Shown here one piece after another: positions 11,826 through 23,970 of a stretch of DNA of 64,000 nt. The stretch is from contig JAKOGI010002267.1 in NCBI GenBank assembly GCA_029747015.1, positions 61,599-125,598 on the forward strand, written 5' to 3'. How positions within the stretch are numbered: position 1 is the first letter of the stretch; every line of letters starts with the position of its first letter. Below the pieces are notes generated by a model, which saw only the letters and a list, made by a program, of their open reading frames with translations, was not told the DNA's origin and did not search any database. Source of the DNA: Carnegiea gigantea (lineage: Eukaryota > Streptophyta > Magnoliopsida > Caryophyllales > Cactaceae). The position numbers and the translations under genes were made by a program.

Positions 11826-12615
11826 TAGATAGAGATGCTGTGTTGTATGAATCGGAGTGTTGGCCTATAAAACAGACATAGGTTCAAAGGTTGATTTTAG
11901 CAGAGATGAAGATGACTAAATAGATGTGTGGTTATATGAGGATAGATAAAATTAGAAATGAAGTAATTTGACACATAGTTAAAGTGACTCCTATAGAGGA
12001 TAAGATGAGAAAAACTAGACTCAGATAGTTTGGTCATGTGAAGAGGAGTGTGGATGCTCCAGTGAGAAAATGTGAGAGGATTAACATCCCTGAAGGTAAA
12101 AAAGGTAGGGGATGACCGAAAAAGAGCTTGGATGAGGTGATTAGAGATGGCTTGAAAGTTGTGGGGTTGATAGAGGACATCACTCAGAAGAGGAGACTAT
12201 GGCGGGATAGGTCCTAGATCATAGGGAGATGACCTTGTAGATGTTATTCAACTGCAGTAGGGTAGGTTTGGTTGTGGTGTGTTTATAGATTCTATTTTCC
12301 CTTTTCGCATGTCATGTTTGCATGCAGGTGGTATATACGCCTGGAAAAAGATATTGTTTGTCAACCTCTATTTGTTAACGTATAGTACTTTTCTCTGTTA
12401 TGTTGTACTAATGTTTTACATAGTTACGATCAACTGCTTTAGTAGTATTTCTTAGTTCATCAACGATTGCTTATCCTTAGTTTTTTTCTATAAGAGGTTT
12501 TCACAAAATTATTTTCTATAAAATATTTTCACATTATTCTTTTTTGTGGGTCTCTTGGAATCAGCCACTCTACGGATAGAAATACTTATACATATAAGAT
12601 TGCCTACATTTAGAT
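11826..12615 (+). pseudogene. RTE-type LINE, 3' end of the reverse transcriptase ORF plus 3' UTR
   Basis: One frame from about 11834 reads through the conserved C-terminus of plant RTE LINE polymerases: LYESECWPIK, then LAEMKMTK, MCGYMRIDKIRNEV, VTPIEDKMRKTRLR, FGHVKRSVDAPVRKCE, PKKSLDEVIRDGLK and a DITQKRRLWRDRS end. The frame is closed by stops at W or R positions of the family consensus (TGG to TAG before MCG and before FGH, CGA to TGA before PKK). About 12545-12610 resembles the RTE 3' UTR, with its GGATCAGCCTCTCTAC-like and GGTCTGCGTACA-like stretches. The element is strongly 5' truncated; endonuclease and RT core are absent. Confidence 0.8.
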
Positions 12616-12627
12616 TTCTCTAAGAGT

Positions 12628-13020
12628 GTGTTTGGATATTAGAGGGGGAGCGGAGGGGAGGGGAGGAATGAAGGGGAGGGAAATGGAGGGGAAGGGAAGG
12701 AAGGGGAGGGAAAATGTATTTACCTTGTTTGGATTTAAAGTGGATGAGAAGGGAGGTTAACTATATGTGTTATGTTTAGATTAGAAAATGGAGGGGATAG
12801 GAGGGGAGGGGAAAGGAAAAATTACTATTATTATAATTGAAATTTTTATGTCAATTCCCCTCCCCTCCATTCAACCCCAAATTGGGGGAATAAAAATTGA
12901 ATTATGGAATTAATAGAAGTGAAGTGTTTCCCCTCTTTTCCCCATTATTTTTTTCCCAAACAAGGGGAAGAGGGGTTAATTAACCTCCCTTCCCCCCTCC
13001 TTTCCCTCCTGTAACGCAAA
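12628..13020. repeat. Fold-back (MITE-like) element with purine-rich and pyrimidine-rich arms
   Basis: The left arm (about 12640-12820) is almost pure G/A, built of GGGGAGGGGA-type words. The right arm (12853-13012) is rich in CCCCTCCCCTCC-type words, so the arms can pair over long stretches. The outer ends, GTGTTTGGATATT on the left and the reverse complement GTCTTTGAATTT on the right, look like short terminal inverted repeats. There is no coding capacity. A clean target duplication is not visible, so the transposon class is open. Confidence 0.5.
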
Positions 13021-13564
13021 TTCAAAGACAGTGTAAACCCCATAAAAGTGAAACACATGCTAAGAGGTGGTGGTGGTGATGTTGTTGTTGAAACTTAGAT
13101 AGAGATAGCCAACTAAATTCTAGCATCGAAAGTCTAAGGTTCATCTCATGTGTTAGGGTAGTTAAATAACTACATCAAAACATAACTAATAATTTCGAAC
13201 ATTCGTCCATTTCAATCAAATAAAGATTAATAATACAAAGAGAGGAAATCGGACATGGGGTTTAATATTGCTATTATCTGCAATCTATATACGGTTGATA
13301 GAGGTTTTAGCCCCTGTCCGATCCGCAATCACATCCACTTATTCATGCTTGAAGGATGATGGGGTCAGGGACGGTTTTTCGGTTCATGGGAGAGTTACAA
13401 GCGTACACAGAGGCATTCATTTTGACGGTGACGCTTAAAGTCATCGTCATCAACATATCAAGGTCAATTTTTTTGTTCTATCATAATTCAATCAAGATAA
13501 ATTCTATTTATTGCTATCTATCATCATCAATCGTTGTATCCTCAAGGGCATACAGTCATCTGTG
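13021..13564. other. No gene recognised
   Basis: The plus-strand open frame 13356-13604 runs into the tandem duplication and has no recognisable domain. I see short GTT and GGT repeats near 13065-13090 and nothing else. Confidence 0.4.
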
Positions 13565-13671
13565 CACCAGGTGCAATTATTCTGTCAATCTATCATTCAA
13601 TTAGAAAATAAGACGTATTTTATCGTAAACGCCATACTAGTTAAGCCACTTAAAGATATATCATTGAATTA

Positions 13672-13705
<34 letters not shown>

Positions 13706-13962
13706 TTATAATAATTATTATTATTATCATCATCATCACCATCATCATCTCATTATAATCATGATCATCCACCAGGTGCAATTATTCTGTCAATCTATCA
13801 TTCAATTAGAAAATAAGACGTATTTTATGGTAAACGCCATACTAGTTAAGCCACTTAAAGATATATCATTGAATTAAATAATAATAATAATAATATTATT
13901 ATAATAATTGTTATTATCATCATCATCATCAGCATCATCATCTCATTATATCATGATCATCC
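13565..13962. repeat. Nearly perfect 205-bp tandem duplication
   Basis: The unit starting CACCAGGTGCAATTATTCTG occurs at 13565 and again at 13770. The non-microsatellite part, about 105 bases, differs by a single base (TATCG versus TATGG). Each unit ends in an (AAT)n-(ATT)n-(ATC)n microsatellite whose length differs between copies, and in CATGATCATCC. The duplication is much younger than the transposons around it. Confidence 0.9.
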
Positions 13963-13965
13963 ATG

Positions 13966-13995
13966 TGTCGATATATATATATATATATATATAAT

Positions 13996-14072
<77 letters not shown>

Positions 14073-14073
14073 G

Positions 14074-14131
<58 letters not shown>

Positions 14132-14285
14132 TATATAATATATATATATAGATATAATATATATATATATATATACATCTTTTTTCCCAAACAAGAAATA
14201 TCTACATATATATGTATATATATTTGTATAATATATACATACATATATATATATATAATATATATATATATATAGATATGTGTGT

Positions 14286-14342
<57 letters not shown>

Positions 14343-14440
14343 ATGTATATATATGTACATATATGTGTGTGTGTGTTTGTGTGTGTGTATATGTATATAT
14401 ATGTATATACACACACATGTATATGTACATATTTGTATCA
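13966..14440. repeat. Large compound (TA)n/(CA)n/(TG)n microsatellite
   Basis: Several long (TA)n blocks are broken by an (AC)n block at about 14066-14091 and (TG)n blocks at about 14322-14342 and 14364-14387. The AC and TG blocks can pair across about 250 bases. All the open frames here (poly-YI, TH and CV readings on both strands) are repeat artefacts. Confidence 0.95.
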
Positions 14441-15385
14441 ACATCCTTTGTGTGTGGATCTCTGTTTGTGTCCTCTCAAAGCTAGCGGATGACATGTGTC
14501 AAATTTTTAAAAGTTTAGATTTTCTAACTTACCTTGCCACATAAATTATTATTTTTAATTAAAATAATAAATAATAAAAGATCTTTAATATTATAAATAT
14601 AGAACATCATAGATATTGGATACATTGTGATGATAATTATAGACAATATTTACTATAAATGCACGATTATTAAGAAATAATGAAAGATTTTTGGTTTCTA
14701 GTATTATTATTGTTGTTGTTATTGTTGTCGTCATCATTGTCGTCTTCGTTGTTGTTGTTACTACTGTTGCTACTTTACCCATGCGACCTTACCACGCATA
14801 ACCTATGACATGAATGACAAAAAAAATTCATGAATCATGTAAAACTATTGTATTCAGCTAACTTTTAAAAAATCAATGGCAAATCCACAATTAGCCTACA
14901 ATATTATAAATTGATATTAAATTTTTAGACTAATTCTGATAAGTAAAACTTTTCTAGATGTTCAAATGTGTGACAATTTTATATTATCCTGTTATAAAAG
15001 TACAAATTCTAACATTACACAAGAAACCATGCATCAAATCCATTGATATATGATTTGTGTGCACATATCCAACTAAATTCATCGTAATCTATTTTGGTGA
15101 TTTCTTATAATTTTCATCACCTAATAACTGTACTTTAAATTTGAAAACTACTCATTTAAAAATAAAAAATTTACGTACCTCACCCGAAATATTGGATGTT
15201 TTATTATTTTGTATATAGGTTTACTAAAAAAAATTCCAAAACTATTTTGTATCTCATGGAACAAAGCATACTAGTTGTTATTAGTATTAACAGGGCTTAA
15301 AGGTTTGAGGATTGAACCCAGCAAGTAGCTTTTTGGCATTGCGGGCATTTATTTCCCAAAAAACGTTGGAGTTCAAGTTCAGATG
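14441..15385. other. No gene recognised; contains a TTG/TCG trinucleotide tract at 14700-14775
   Basis: AT-rich DNA with one imperfect trinucleotide microsatellite (GTTGTTGTTATTGTTGTCG and similar). The minus-strand frame 14591-14782 reading poly-T/I comes from that tract. Nothing else is recognisable. Confidence 0.4.
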
Positions 15386-15850
15386 CTGAGGTCGTGTTCG
15401 GCAACAGCGTTTTGGGTAGCATTTAGTGTTTTGACCAAGTCAATATACTAATTAGTTAATTTTTAGTGTTCGGTAAATTAGTGTTTTGATTAGCATTTCA
15501 AATAGCTTTTAGTGTTTTAAACGGCGTTTTTAAAAAACTAATAGTATTAATGTTTGACATTTAAAAGTAGCATTTCATATTTTTCAGTAAAAAAATATCC
15601 TATAAAATTTTATCTTTGAAAATTATCTATATCCTTTTATCCTTTTATGTCTATTTATATTAATTAGCTAGCCTAACAGCTAAATTTACTAAACACATTA
15701 GTTTCAACCATCATCTAAACAGGTTCTGCTAACAGCTAAATTAGAAATGTTACCGCTATCTGAATAGCTATCCGCTGTCTGAACCACCATCCGCTATCTA
15801 AACAACTGATAACCGACTCTTTTCTTGGACGATTACATCAAATTCATATT
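15386..15850. mobile_element. MITE-like repeat, copy 1 (possibly hAT-type)
   Basis: It begins GGTCGTGTTCGGCAACAGCG and contains several TTTAGTGTTTT words on the left and ATCCGCTATCTAAACA-type words on the right. The same series appears in the next repeat at 15886-16250. There is no coding capacity. The start resembles known plant hAT-type MITE ends, but I could not find a target duplication. Confidence 0.45.
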
Positions 15851-15885
15851 TAATTTGAAAATTATACAAAGTTAGAAAATAGGTT

Positions 15886-16250
15886 GTGTTGGGCAACAAC
15901 ATTTGGAGTGTTGTCTAGCATTCAGTGTTTCATATAATATTTAGGAACAGTTAACAAAATTAGCTTGTGGCATTCAAACTCATATTTAACATTTTTTTGT
16001 CAAAAAATACCTTTTATTAATTTTATATTTAGCAAGTTTTCAAAATCCTTTATGTCAATTTACAATAATTAGCCAACCTAGCAATCAAATTTACTGCAAG
16101 ACATTTCTTCCACCGCTCATCTAAGTAACCATTTACTAATAGTTAAATTAGATCAGGTATCCGCCACTTAAACAGTTACCCATTATCTAAACAAAAGATC
16201 ACTACTTACACAGTTAGTTCTACATAACGAAGCCTTAGTATAAAAATTAT
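15886..16250. mobile_element. MITE-like repeat, copy 2
   Basis: It begins GGTTGTGTTGGGCAACAACA, shares the order of internal words with copy 1 (TAGCATTCAGTGTTT, ATTAGCCAACCTAGCA, TATCCGCCACTTAAACAG), and ends ACATAACGAAGCC. The reverse complement of that end weakly matches the start, which would make imperfect terminal inverted repeats. The two copies are only about 35 bases apart in the same orientation. Confidence 0.45.
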
Positions 16251-16746
16251 TAGAAATAAGTAGGATTATTAATTATTTTGTTCTTAAAAAAGTACAAATG
16301 GCACATCCATATCATATTTCATTTTCTTTCAAAATTCAATTAAAATTTGAAAGTGGTATGAATTGATTAAGTTTTTGTTCCTTGTATTACTACATTTTGC
16401 TCATCATCTGTTTAGCCTAACAAACACAGAAATCAACATTTACAATATTTTCTTTCAAGCATCTTCCTAACTAAACTGATCATGACAGCTACGTTTTTTG
16501 TTTCCTTCTTAGTGAAAAGACATATAATAAATGTGAGTAATTTTGACACGAGGATTGGGTAAAATTAACCGATATTTAAGAAATGGCTTCCCCTAATATG
16601 TCCTTTAAGACTATTCATCCATAATAATCTGTACCTAAAAAAACTGACTAACCGTGAATTAGAATTGGAGCAAAACAATATATTTTTCCTAAGTATATAT
16701 TATTGTAAGTAAATATCCTCAAACTATAAATTGGTCGGAACTAATT
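16251..16746. other. No gene recognised
   Basis: AT-rich sequence between the MITE-like pair and the outer copia-like element; I see nothing in it. Confidence 0.4.
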
Positions 16747-18235
16747 TGAAAGTTAAGTTAGACTAGTCAAATCACCTTAGAGGGGATGAATAGGATGCTT
16801 AACAAAAATTAAGCAATTATAAAAATTAAATACCAAAATAAAAGTGGGACAAAACTTGTTGATATTTTGACGATGTCGTCCCTTCCAAATAGGATTAGTT
16901 ACCGCCTAAGGCTCTTCTTTCCTTAGAATTTAAATCACTCTACTTCTTATTCACTTAAGAAGTGACAAACTTATAAAGACTCTTTTGAACACTTTAAAGG
17001 TCAATTACTTGATCATGAGAATCTTTCTCGATTTATTACTCAACCGAATACCTTACGTTGAGTCACTCATTAAGTACAGCCCACTCAATACTTAGTTACC
17101 TAAGTAAGTCCTCCCCAACTTACTTATTATAAGATTCTTTTATAAGAAATAATACTTTCAAAATAAGTACATATGATGATCTAATCAATATGGCAAGCAT
17201 TCTCTCAATGTGTTTCTCTCAAGATGTGTATATGATACTTGCAAGTGTGTGACCCTGAGAAGGATGTTTAATAAAACTGCAAATCTAAGCTTGGCTCCAC
17301 TACTTCGATGGCCCTCTTGAACATTATTTATAAACCCATTGGCACCCATCCATTAGTCGTTGGATATATGATTGCCCAACCCATATCTTCTCAATTTGGC
17401 GACATATTGTTCTTCTCATGGGTCTTTTGATATTGCCCTTTAGCTTCAAATGTAGCAAACGTTAGCTTGATGCTTTTGGTCAATATTGCCATTGCATAGT
17501 TCGTCAATCAGAGAAATAAGATAATATCTTTATGAGATAATATTTCCAAGATATTTCCAATTAGGCAAGAATCACATTGAAACTGAAAATTTTACCTTAA
17601 GATAATTAAACAGTTGTGCACATAGATAAATCACTTAATTATGCGTGCCAACGTATTTGAATGATCTCCTTCAAAGTATTCTTCCCTCAATATAATATAA
17701 GATCAACATTTTGATTCAAGTGATGTTATCATTTCTGATCAAATCAGTTAACCTAAATTATATCCATAGTCATATCTCCAATCAAATCTCATAAAATATA
17801 ATAACCAAATTGGATCAACACTTAAGATTAATAAAATCTTCATGTAATATGATGCTCAATGGCAAAGATAAATCAACGTAATCTTGCCATTAGGTAGTCA
17901 CAGTTTCCTTTATCGAAGATAAGGAATATAATCTTCAATAAATCCAATATATTCTTTTATCAAAATATCATAATATTTTTCTCAAATAATCCAAAGGCAA
18001 TTGATCCATATAATTTTCAAGATTGACTCAATAAGCACATGCAATTCTCTCCATAAAAATGTTACATCAAATAATATTTGTGGGTCCAAAAACATGTACC
18101 CAATTTAATAAACTAGACCAATGAAAATATTATACATGATACAGATAAATAGTTAATAAACAACTTTTTCATATATAATTAATCTTCATATTGTTTGTTA
18201 TTATCAAAATTGATATGCGACTCATAAAGTTAACA
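16747..18235 (-). repeat. 3' LTR of the outer copia-like element
   Basis: On the minus strand it starts TGTTAACTTTATGAGTCG and ends AACTTAACTTTCA, following a copia-like CATCCTATTCATCCCCTC stretch. Most of its length aligns with 45521-46966. Landmarks such as AAAAGTGGGACAAAAC, CACTTAAGAAGT, CCCATTGGCACCCAT and CATATTGTTTGTTAT occur in the same order. The minus-strand polypurine tract lies directly beside it at 18236-18252. Confidence 0.75.
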
Positions 18236-20159
18236 ATCTCCCTCTTTTTAATGATGACAAATGATTTATTGCTGAGGTGAGATAGAATCAAAAAGTACAC
18301 CTTGATTCTTGCACATGCTCGATCACCATGGGTTATCTTTATCCCCCTTTGTCATCATTAAAAAGGGATGCAAAATATAACTTGAAATATTAATAGTATA
18401 GCTCCCCCTTAATGTGACACTCATAGATATGAAGATGTGGTTGTTGAGAAGTTTCATTATAATAATTTATCAAAATCAATTATACCATGACTCATTACTC
18501 AACTTCATGTATAACATACGGATAATCATAGGAGATATTAACATATAAAAATGTTGATAGTTGAAAAGTCCCTATATCTTTCCGTTTTCCCCAAAAAAAT
18601 TGGAATATGTATGTAGGATACTAGAACATGTTAATCAAGTATATCCCCCCTCCCTTATAAAAACAATTAAAGCATATAGTTTTAGTCTTAGAATAAGAAA
18701 CCATATAATGTAAGAGCATGAAGAGCTTGTACCATCAATATTACTTGACAGTATAATTATTATTATTTTTCCTGTACTATAACTCAATAGAATAAGCATT
18801 TGCTTTTTTGTATGCCAACCAATTTGACAAGCAAATATATTGTCAAAATTCATCACATGTACGAAGGCCTAAGAGATAGATTTCACATATGACATATGTA
18901 TAGGGTCTAGAGAGACATATAGAACTTTGAGCTATTAAAATTATACCGTTTTCTCCCCTTTCACGAATAATTAATCAAAGATAATTCACGGGATAAACTA
19001 TAATCTAATTTGTACCAAATGCAATACATGATAAATTATTTCAACTGCTAAAATCATGAAATTTGAAACCAACATAGCCATGGAGATAATTTCGTGTGAA
19101 GATTGTACTGCACATATCAAGCTCTATTTTGTTCTCTGATAATTATTCAAGAAAATGCAAAAGAGTCTACGAATTCTCATAGATCAAGATATCAGTTTGT
19201 TCAGAAAAACAAAATACAAGTTGTCGTGTAAAATAAGTAATCTAAGCCAGGTGACGATCTAGCATGCGTACATTAGGAGAATGGGAATCATACTTTTTAT
19301 AATATAAGCATAATCATATTTGGACATGTGACCTACTTCTTGCATGAATTTACAAACAAGTGTATAAAATCAAACCACATATAGCCCAAAGAATGAAAAC
19401 ATAGAACTTGTAGTATGATCAGAATAAAACAAATGTTAAGCCATTGATTAATTAACTATTTATCCAAGGAAGTTAATTATTTAAAAAAATATGTATCCAT
19501 CAAGCTGAAAATATTGATGGATCAAAAGCCTATATGTTCTCCGTCTTGAAAATGTATGTATAACTTAGATACAAAAGCAAACAGTAAGTTTATCCAAATA
19601 TTTTCTATCGCTTATAAAAATAAATTATGCACACGGTATCATGTAAGGGGGCATGGGGCATAAGTAGTCACAAGAAATTTACATATCATCAGATGTCATG
19701 TGCCACATAAGTGATAGCATCAGCATTAACATTCATGGTTGTATGCAAGTAGATATGCTAAGATTCACTCCTAAAATTTTCGATTCATGCATGACAGGCA
19801 TAGAAAGAAAAATATGTCAGTCAACAATATATCATCAACTTAAAAAAAAAACCAAATAATCATATTCCACCCAAAATCCATTCATATGCAAAATAATGTC
19901 CATAACATATTACACCCAATTGCGTCTGTAAATATATAATTCGCATTAGTCAAAATCCCCGAATATTATTAGAAAAAAATATCCAATTATATATCATCAA
20001 AATTATGTCCAAAAATAAAACATGATTTCAATTACTTTGTCACTTGAATATGAACTCAACATTCAAATTTAATATATCAAATCTACAAGGAATTCAAAAA
20101 AATAACAATAATCATCCTACAATTTTGAACATCCATATTTCACCCATTAGGTAATCAGT
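18236..20159 (-). other. 3' internal non-coding part of the outer copia-like element
   Basis: The minus strand shows a polypurine tract, AAAAAGAGGGAGAT, directly before the LTR, preceded by TTTGTCATCATT. A second similar unit lies about 110 bases upstream (AATGATGACAAAGGGGG near 18340-18362). Paired units of this kind are usual before the 3' LTR of large plant copia elements. The rest is AT-rich without open frames (18635-18856 minus is short and unrecognised). It ends at the poly-T of the L1 insertion. Confidence 0.5.
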
Positions 20160-21796
20160 TTTTTTTTTTTTTTTTTGGGGTAAGAAAAGTAAGAATACAA
20201 TCTAAGTAGCTCTTCTCTCAATGGTTCCTCCTAGATTATCCTCAGAGAAGATACGGAGAAGGTCCCTGTGCGGAACCTCATTCTACATCATTGTGGAATG
20301 TAATGACAAACCATGCTTTACTGACCAGTCGGTGTTGCACTATTCCCCTATCTAAAAATATGAGTAATATGAACATTGTTACAAAGTTAGATGTAAGTGT
20401 GAATATCTTGGACCAGAACTTAGATCTCCATGGCATTTGAATGCGACCTTGAATTGCCTGGATAAGAGTTCTATTGTCGCCTTCAATATGTATGTAAGTA
20501 AACCCTGCTTGTATTGCAGCTTTGATACTGTTTCTCATTACTGTTGCTTCGGCTACTAAAACCAATGCTGCTCCTAGATAGAATGCTGATGCTTGTATAA
20601 ATCACCCTTCCCAATTACGAAGAATGAATCCTCTTGCTACTCGTTGCGATGTTTTGGATCCGTCAAAGTTAATTTTGATGAATCAGTTTCCCGTCTTCTC
20701 CATACTACCTAATGAGTCTTCTTGCGATTGATTGTTGACTTGTTTGGATTTGGTTGATGAAATGGTTGTGTGAGTTTCTGTCTAATATGCCATTCGGCGC
20801 TGGCTTTTTCGCTTTTATTAATGTACTTCCTATAATAGGTGTTTCGTTACGAAACAACATGCTATTCCTTACTTTCCATATGCTCCAAAGTAGCACCACT
20901 ACTCCCTCTACTTTAGCTACGGAGGAAGCATTTCTAGCACTCGATAGCCTTTGCAAAATACTATACTGTTGGCTAGATACAAAGCTAGAATCAATCTAGT
21001 TATAGGCTATAGCTAGTGTCCAACACTCTTGTGAAATTGGACAATGCAAGAAAAGGTGGTTTTGATCCTCAATCTCAGATTAACAAAAAGAGCAAAGAGA
21101 ATCAACGTCCATACCTCTTTTGGACAGGGTTGTTTTAGTGGGAAGCGACACATGACACAATTGCCATGGAAAGATTTTTAACTTTGGCATGATATCAAGT
21201 TTCTAAATCCAATTATATTCCCATGCTACTGGATTCCCAGAATCCATTCCATGTGCCACCCAAGTGGCTGATTTTGTAGAAAATTTACCATTACCTGACA
21301 ATCCCCAAGATATTGAGTCGGGGATTGGATTAAATGGATAGGTACTGCGAGAATTAACTATAGTTGGCTGTGCCCACTAGTGGCTATAGTTTGGCAACAT
21401 TCCATTCATAATTGCATGTGATGAAATGTGATACTTTTAGAGATATATCGATAATGGCGACATCTGTGATATTAAGCATTTTTGCTAAACTTTTATTAGC
21501 ACACCAACTGCCTGGCCAAAAGTTAATACTCATTCCATTTCCCACTTTCCATCGAACTCCTTTCTGAAATTGTGGTCGATTCTTGAGTATGCACTTCCAA
21601 GCCTAAGAATCTGATTTCTTTGGTTCTAAGGAGAAAAAATTCTCATCAATTAGATATTTTCCTTGCATTTGCTCTACCTAAAGGCTCTCACCATAGAACA
21701 ATTCCAGGTAATTTGCTAAGAAAAGCACTATTAACTGCTTTCATTTTCCTTAATCCAAGTCCCCCAGCCTTCTTGGGTTGACACACCTTATCCCAA
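20160..21796 (-). pseudogene. L1 LINE, 3' part: RT thumb side, zinc-binding RVT region and RNase H
   Basis: The minus strand encodes, in order, a KKAGGLGLRKMKAVNSA segment (about 21780), GVRWKVGNGMSINFWPGSW (about 21560) and a zf-RVT-like segment with FPWQLCHVSLPTKTTL and LFLHCPISQECW (about 21170-21000). Last comes a plant L1-type RNase H domain with INFDGSK, LVAEATVMRNSIKAA and HIEGDNRTLIQAI (about 20670-20280). The residues D, E and D of the RNase H active site are visible. Stops and frameshifts separate the segments, so it is dead. The plus-strand frame 20754-20999 is antisense to it and not a gene. Confidence 0.85.
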
Positions 21797-23639
21797 TGTA
21801 ACAGCCCCATCCCCTGTTGCTAGGAGCATTATGTTTTCTTCCTTCCTACTCAACTTTTGGGGTAAAATGGACAGAGTTTTGCCTGAAAATTGGTCATTTC
21901 TCAAGCTAAAAGCCTTACAACAACTCCCTGCATTGAATGAAAACATATAAAACTTCTAAAACAAGCTCCACAGCTACACGCCAGAGTCCACCGCACTACG
22001 GGTCACTCGTTCGGAGTACACCAACCATAAAGTTCATTAATAAAGAATGAAATCAAATATATAACTCAACGGATCATGCATTCGGAGTATTGGGGTTTAC
22101 ATCTCAAAATACAGCTAACTTTGACTAAGAAGACATCTAACTAATCGGATGATTGGTTCATACGGCCATACAGAGCTATTTGTAAACAATATGCATTATA
22201 GGAGCTAGAAAACTTAGTTTGCAACTGTTACAAACTAGGAATACGTTATATTACATCGTTAAACACATGAATCTACTTCTATATGGCACACATGACTCTT
22301 TTTCAAGTAGGGGTAAACTCTAATTCGGCGTAAGTGGCTTGACTTCTACCTATCATAACAAAAGCCTCGGGAAAAAGGGGAAAGTGTAATGGCATGAGCA
22401 ACCACACGCTCAGTGAGAATTCCCCTACTCCTTATAACCAAAACCATTTACACGCAATAATACCAATAATAGTCACATATCACGTATTTGCATACTACTG
22501 TCATATTAGGCAATCATAGTCCCCAAGAAAAGATTACCACCCTTATACTTCATGCTAGCCCCTCAACTCATTCTTAGGCCCTTAATGAGCAATCTTCCTT
22601 TCTAACAAGCATTCAGACATGTAATCAAGTAGCACAAGAAACGAATATGATGCTTTTAAACACACTTTTGTAAACGTAGTGACTCTCGATATATTTCAAG
22701 AATAGTTTATAAATCACGCTAACTTCTTTAAAGCTTATAATTCTTTCTAAAAGCTCCTGAAACATCCAAATTGGTAAGAAAGACTTGGTAAGAAACATTC
22801 TTTCATAAGATATACACTTTTAAAAGCTTAAATGTTCGATGCATTACTACGAACTAACCATACTTCATTTGAAATTTCATTTAAACTATACTTGGAAACA
22901 CGTTCATAGAATCTGTGCAGGATATGTACATTTGAAAGCTTTCTTTCTTTTCTTAAAAATACTTTACTTAGCCTTATTCTTTAAAAGAACTTCTTTTGTA
23001 ATGGTCTTCCAATGACCATTATAAGCTTTTCAAATCTTATTCAATATGGTCTCGTAATGACCCTTAGAAATCTTTCTTTTCTGAAATGCTTAAAATAGTA
23101 AAACGCCAATTTTCTTTTCATTAGGAACTTACTCATAGCATAAAAACATCTTATTGTGCTGGCTAGGGGAGATCTACACTGGCCCTAAGTACGATCGTCA
23201 CTCACAACTCACGTTATCCCCAGGGTATACATACTTAACTTTTTGGCCAAAACGCGTCTTAGCAGAGTAACTCTAACTTCAATATTGTTTTCTGTGGGGC
23301 AACAACTCACACCAAGATAGTCATATCTTGAGTCCAGTCCCCCTCAAGGTTTTCTTACGTGTCACACATCATGGAACAGCTCACACCAAGATAATCATAT
23401 CTTGAATCCAGTTTTCGGGAACAGCTCACGCTATCTTTGCGTCCAGCTCCCAATATTACCTTTGAGGAAAACAGCTCACGCCATTTTTGTGCCCAGTTTC
23501 CACCTTCAAGGTCTAGTCACTTGCCTACCACTTTTTTACCCTTTAAAATTGCATTTCATTTCTCTTTTTTAGTTGTTTACTTTGCGAAAATCTTACTTTT
23601 TAACAAAACGACCATAACCTTTCGAAATATTTATAGTTC

Positions 23640-23970
23640 ATTCGTTTTCAACTTAAAAACTTCTTACAAATGAAATAAGTTTGTTAACTCGTTAATCGAC
23701 TTCGTTTTTAACTGAAATACTTCTTATAATTTGTTTTTAACTTAAAAGCTTCTCATAAATGTAATAAGTTTAGTACCTTGTAAATCATCCTCCTTTTTAA
23801 CCTAAAAACTTCGTACAAACGAAATAAGTTTGCTGATACGTAAATCGACTTTGTTTTTGACTTAAAAGCTTCTTATAAACGTAACAAGTTTGCTAACACG
23901 TAAATCGACTTCGTTTTTAACTTAAAAGCTTCTTATAAACGTAACAAGTTTGCTAAAACATAAATCGAAA
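23640..23970. repeat. 60-bp tandem repeats in the left gypsy LTR, about six units
   Basis: Units carry TTTTTAACTTAAAAGCTTCT, then AACAAGTTTGCTAA and GTAAATCGAC. One unit (about 23700-23733) is cut short. The other LTR has seven full units, so unit number changed after insertion. Confidence 0.85.

Noticed and set aside
13946..14544. Long open frames of up to 157 codons on both strands reading YI, TH and CV repeats
   Set aside because: They are produced by the TA/CA/TG microsatellite; repeat units rarely give stops in these frames.
20754..20999. 81-codon plus-strand frame
   Set aside because: Antisense to the L1 region between the zinc-binding segment and RNase H.
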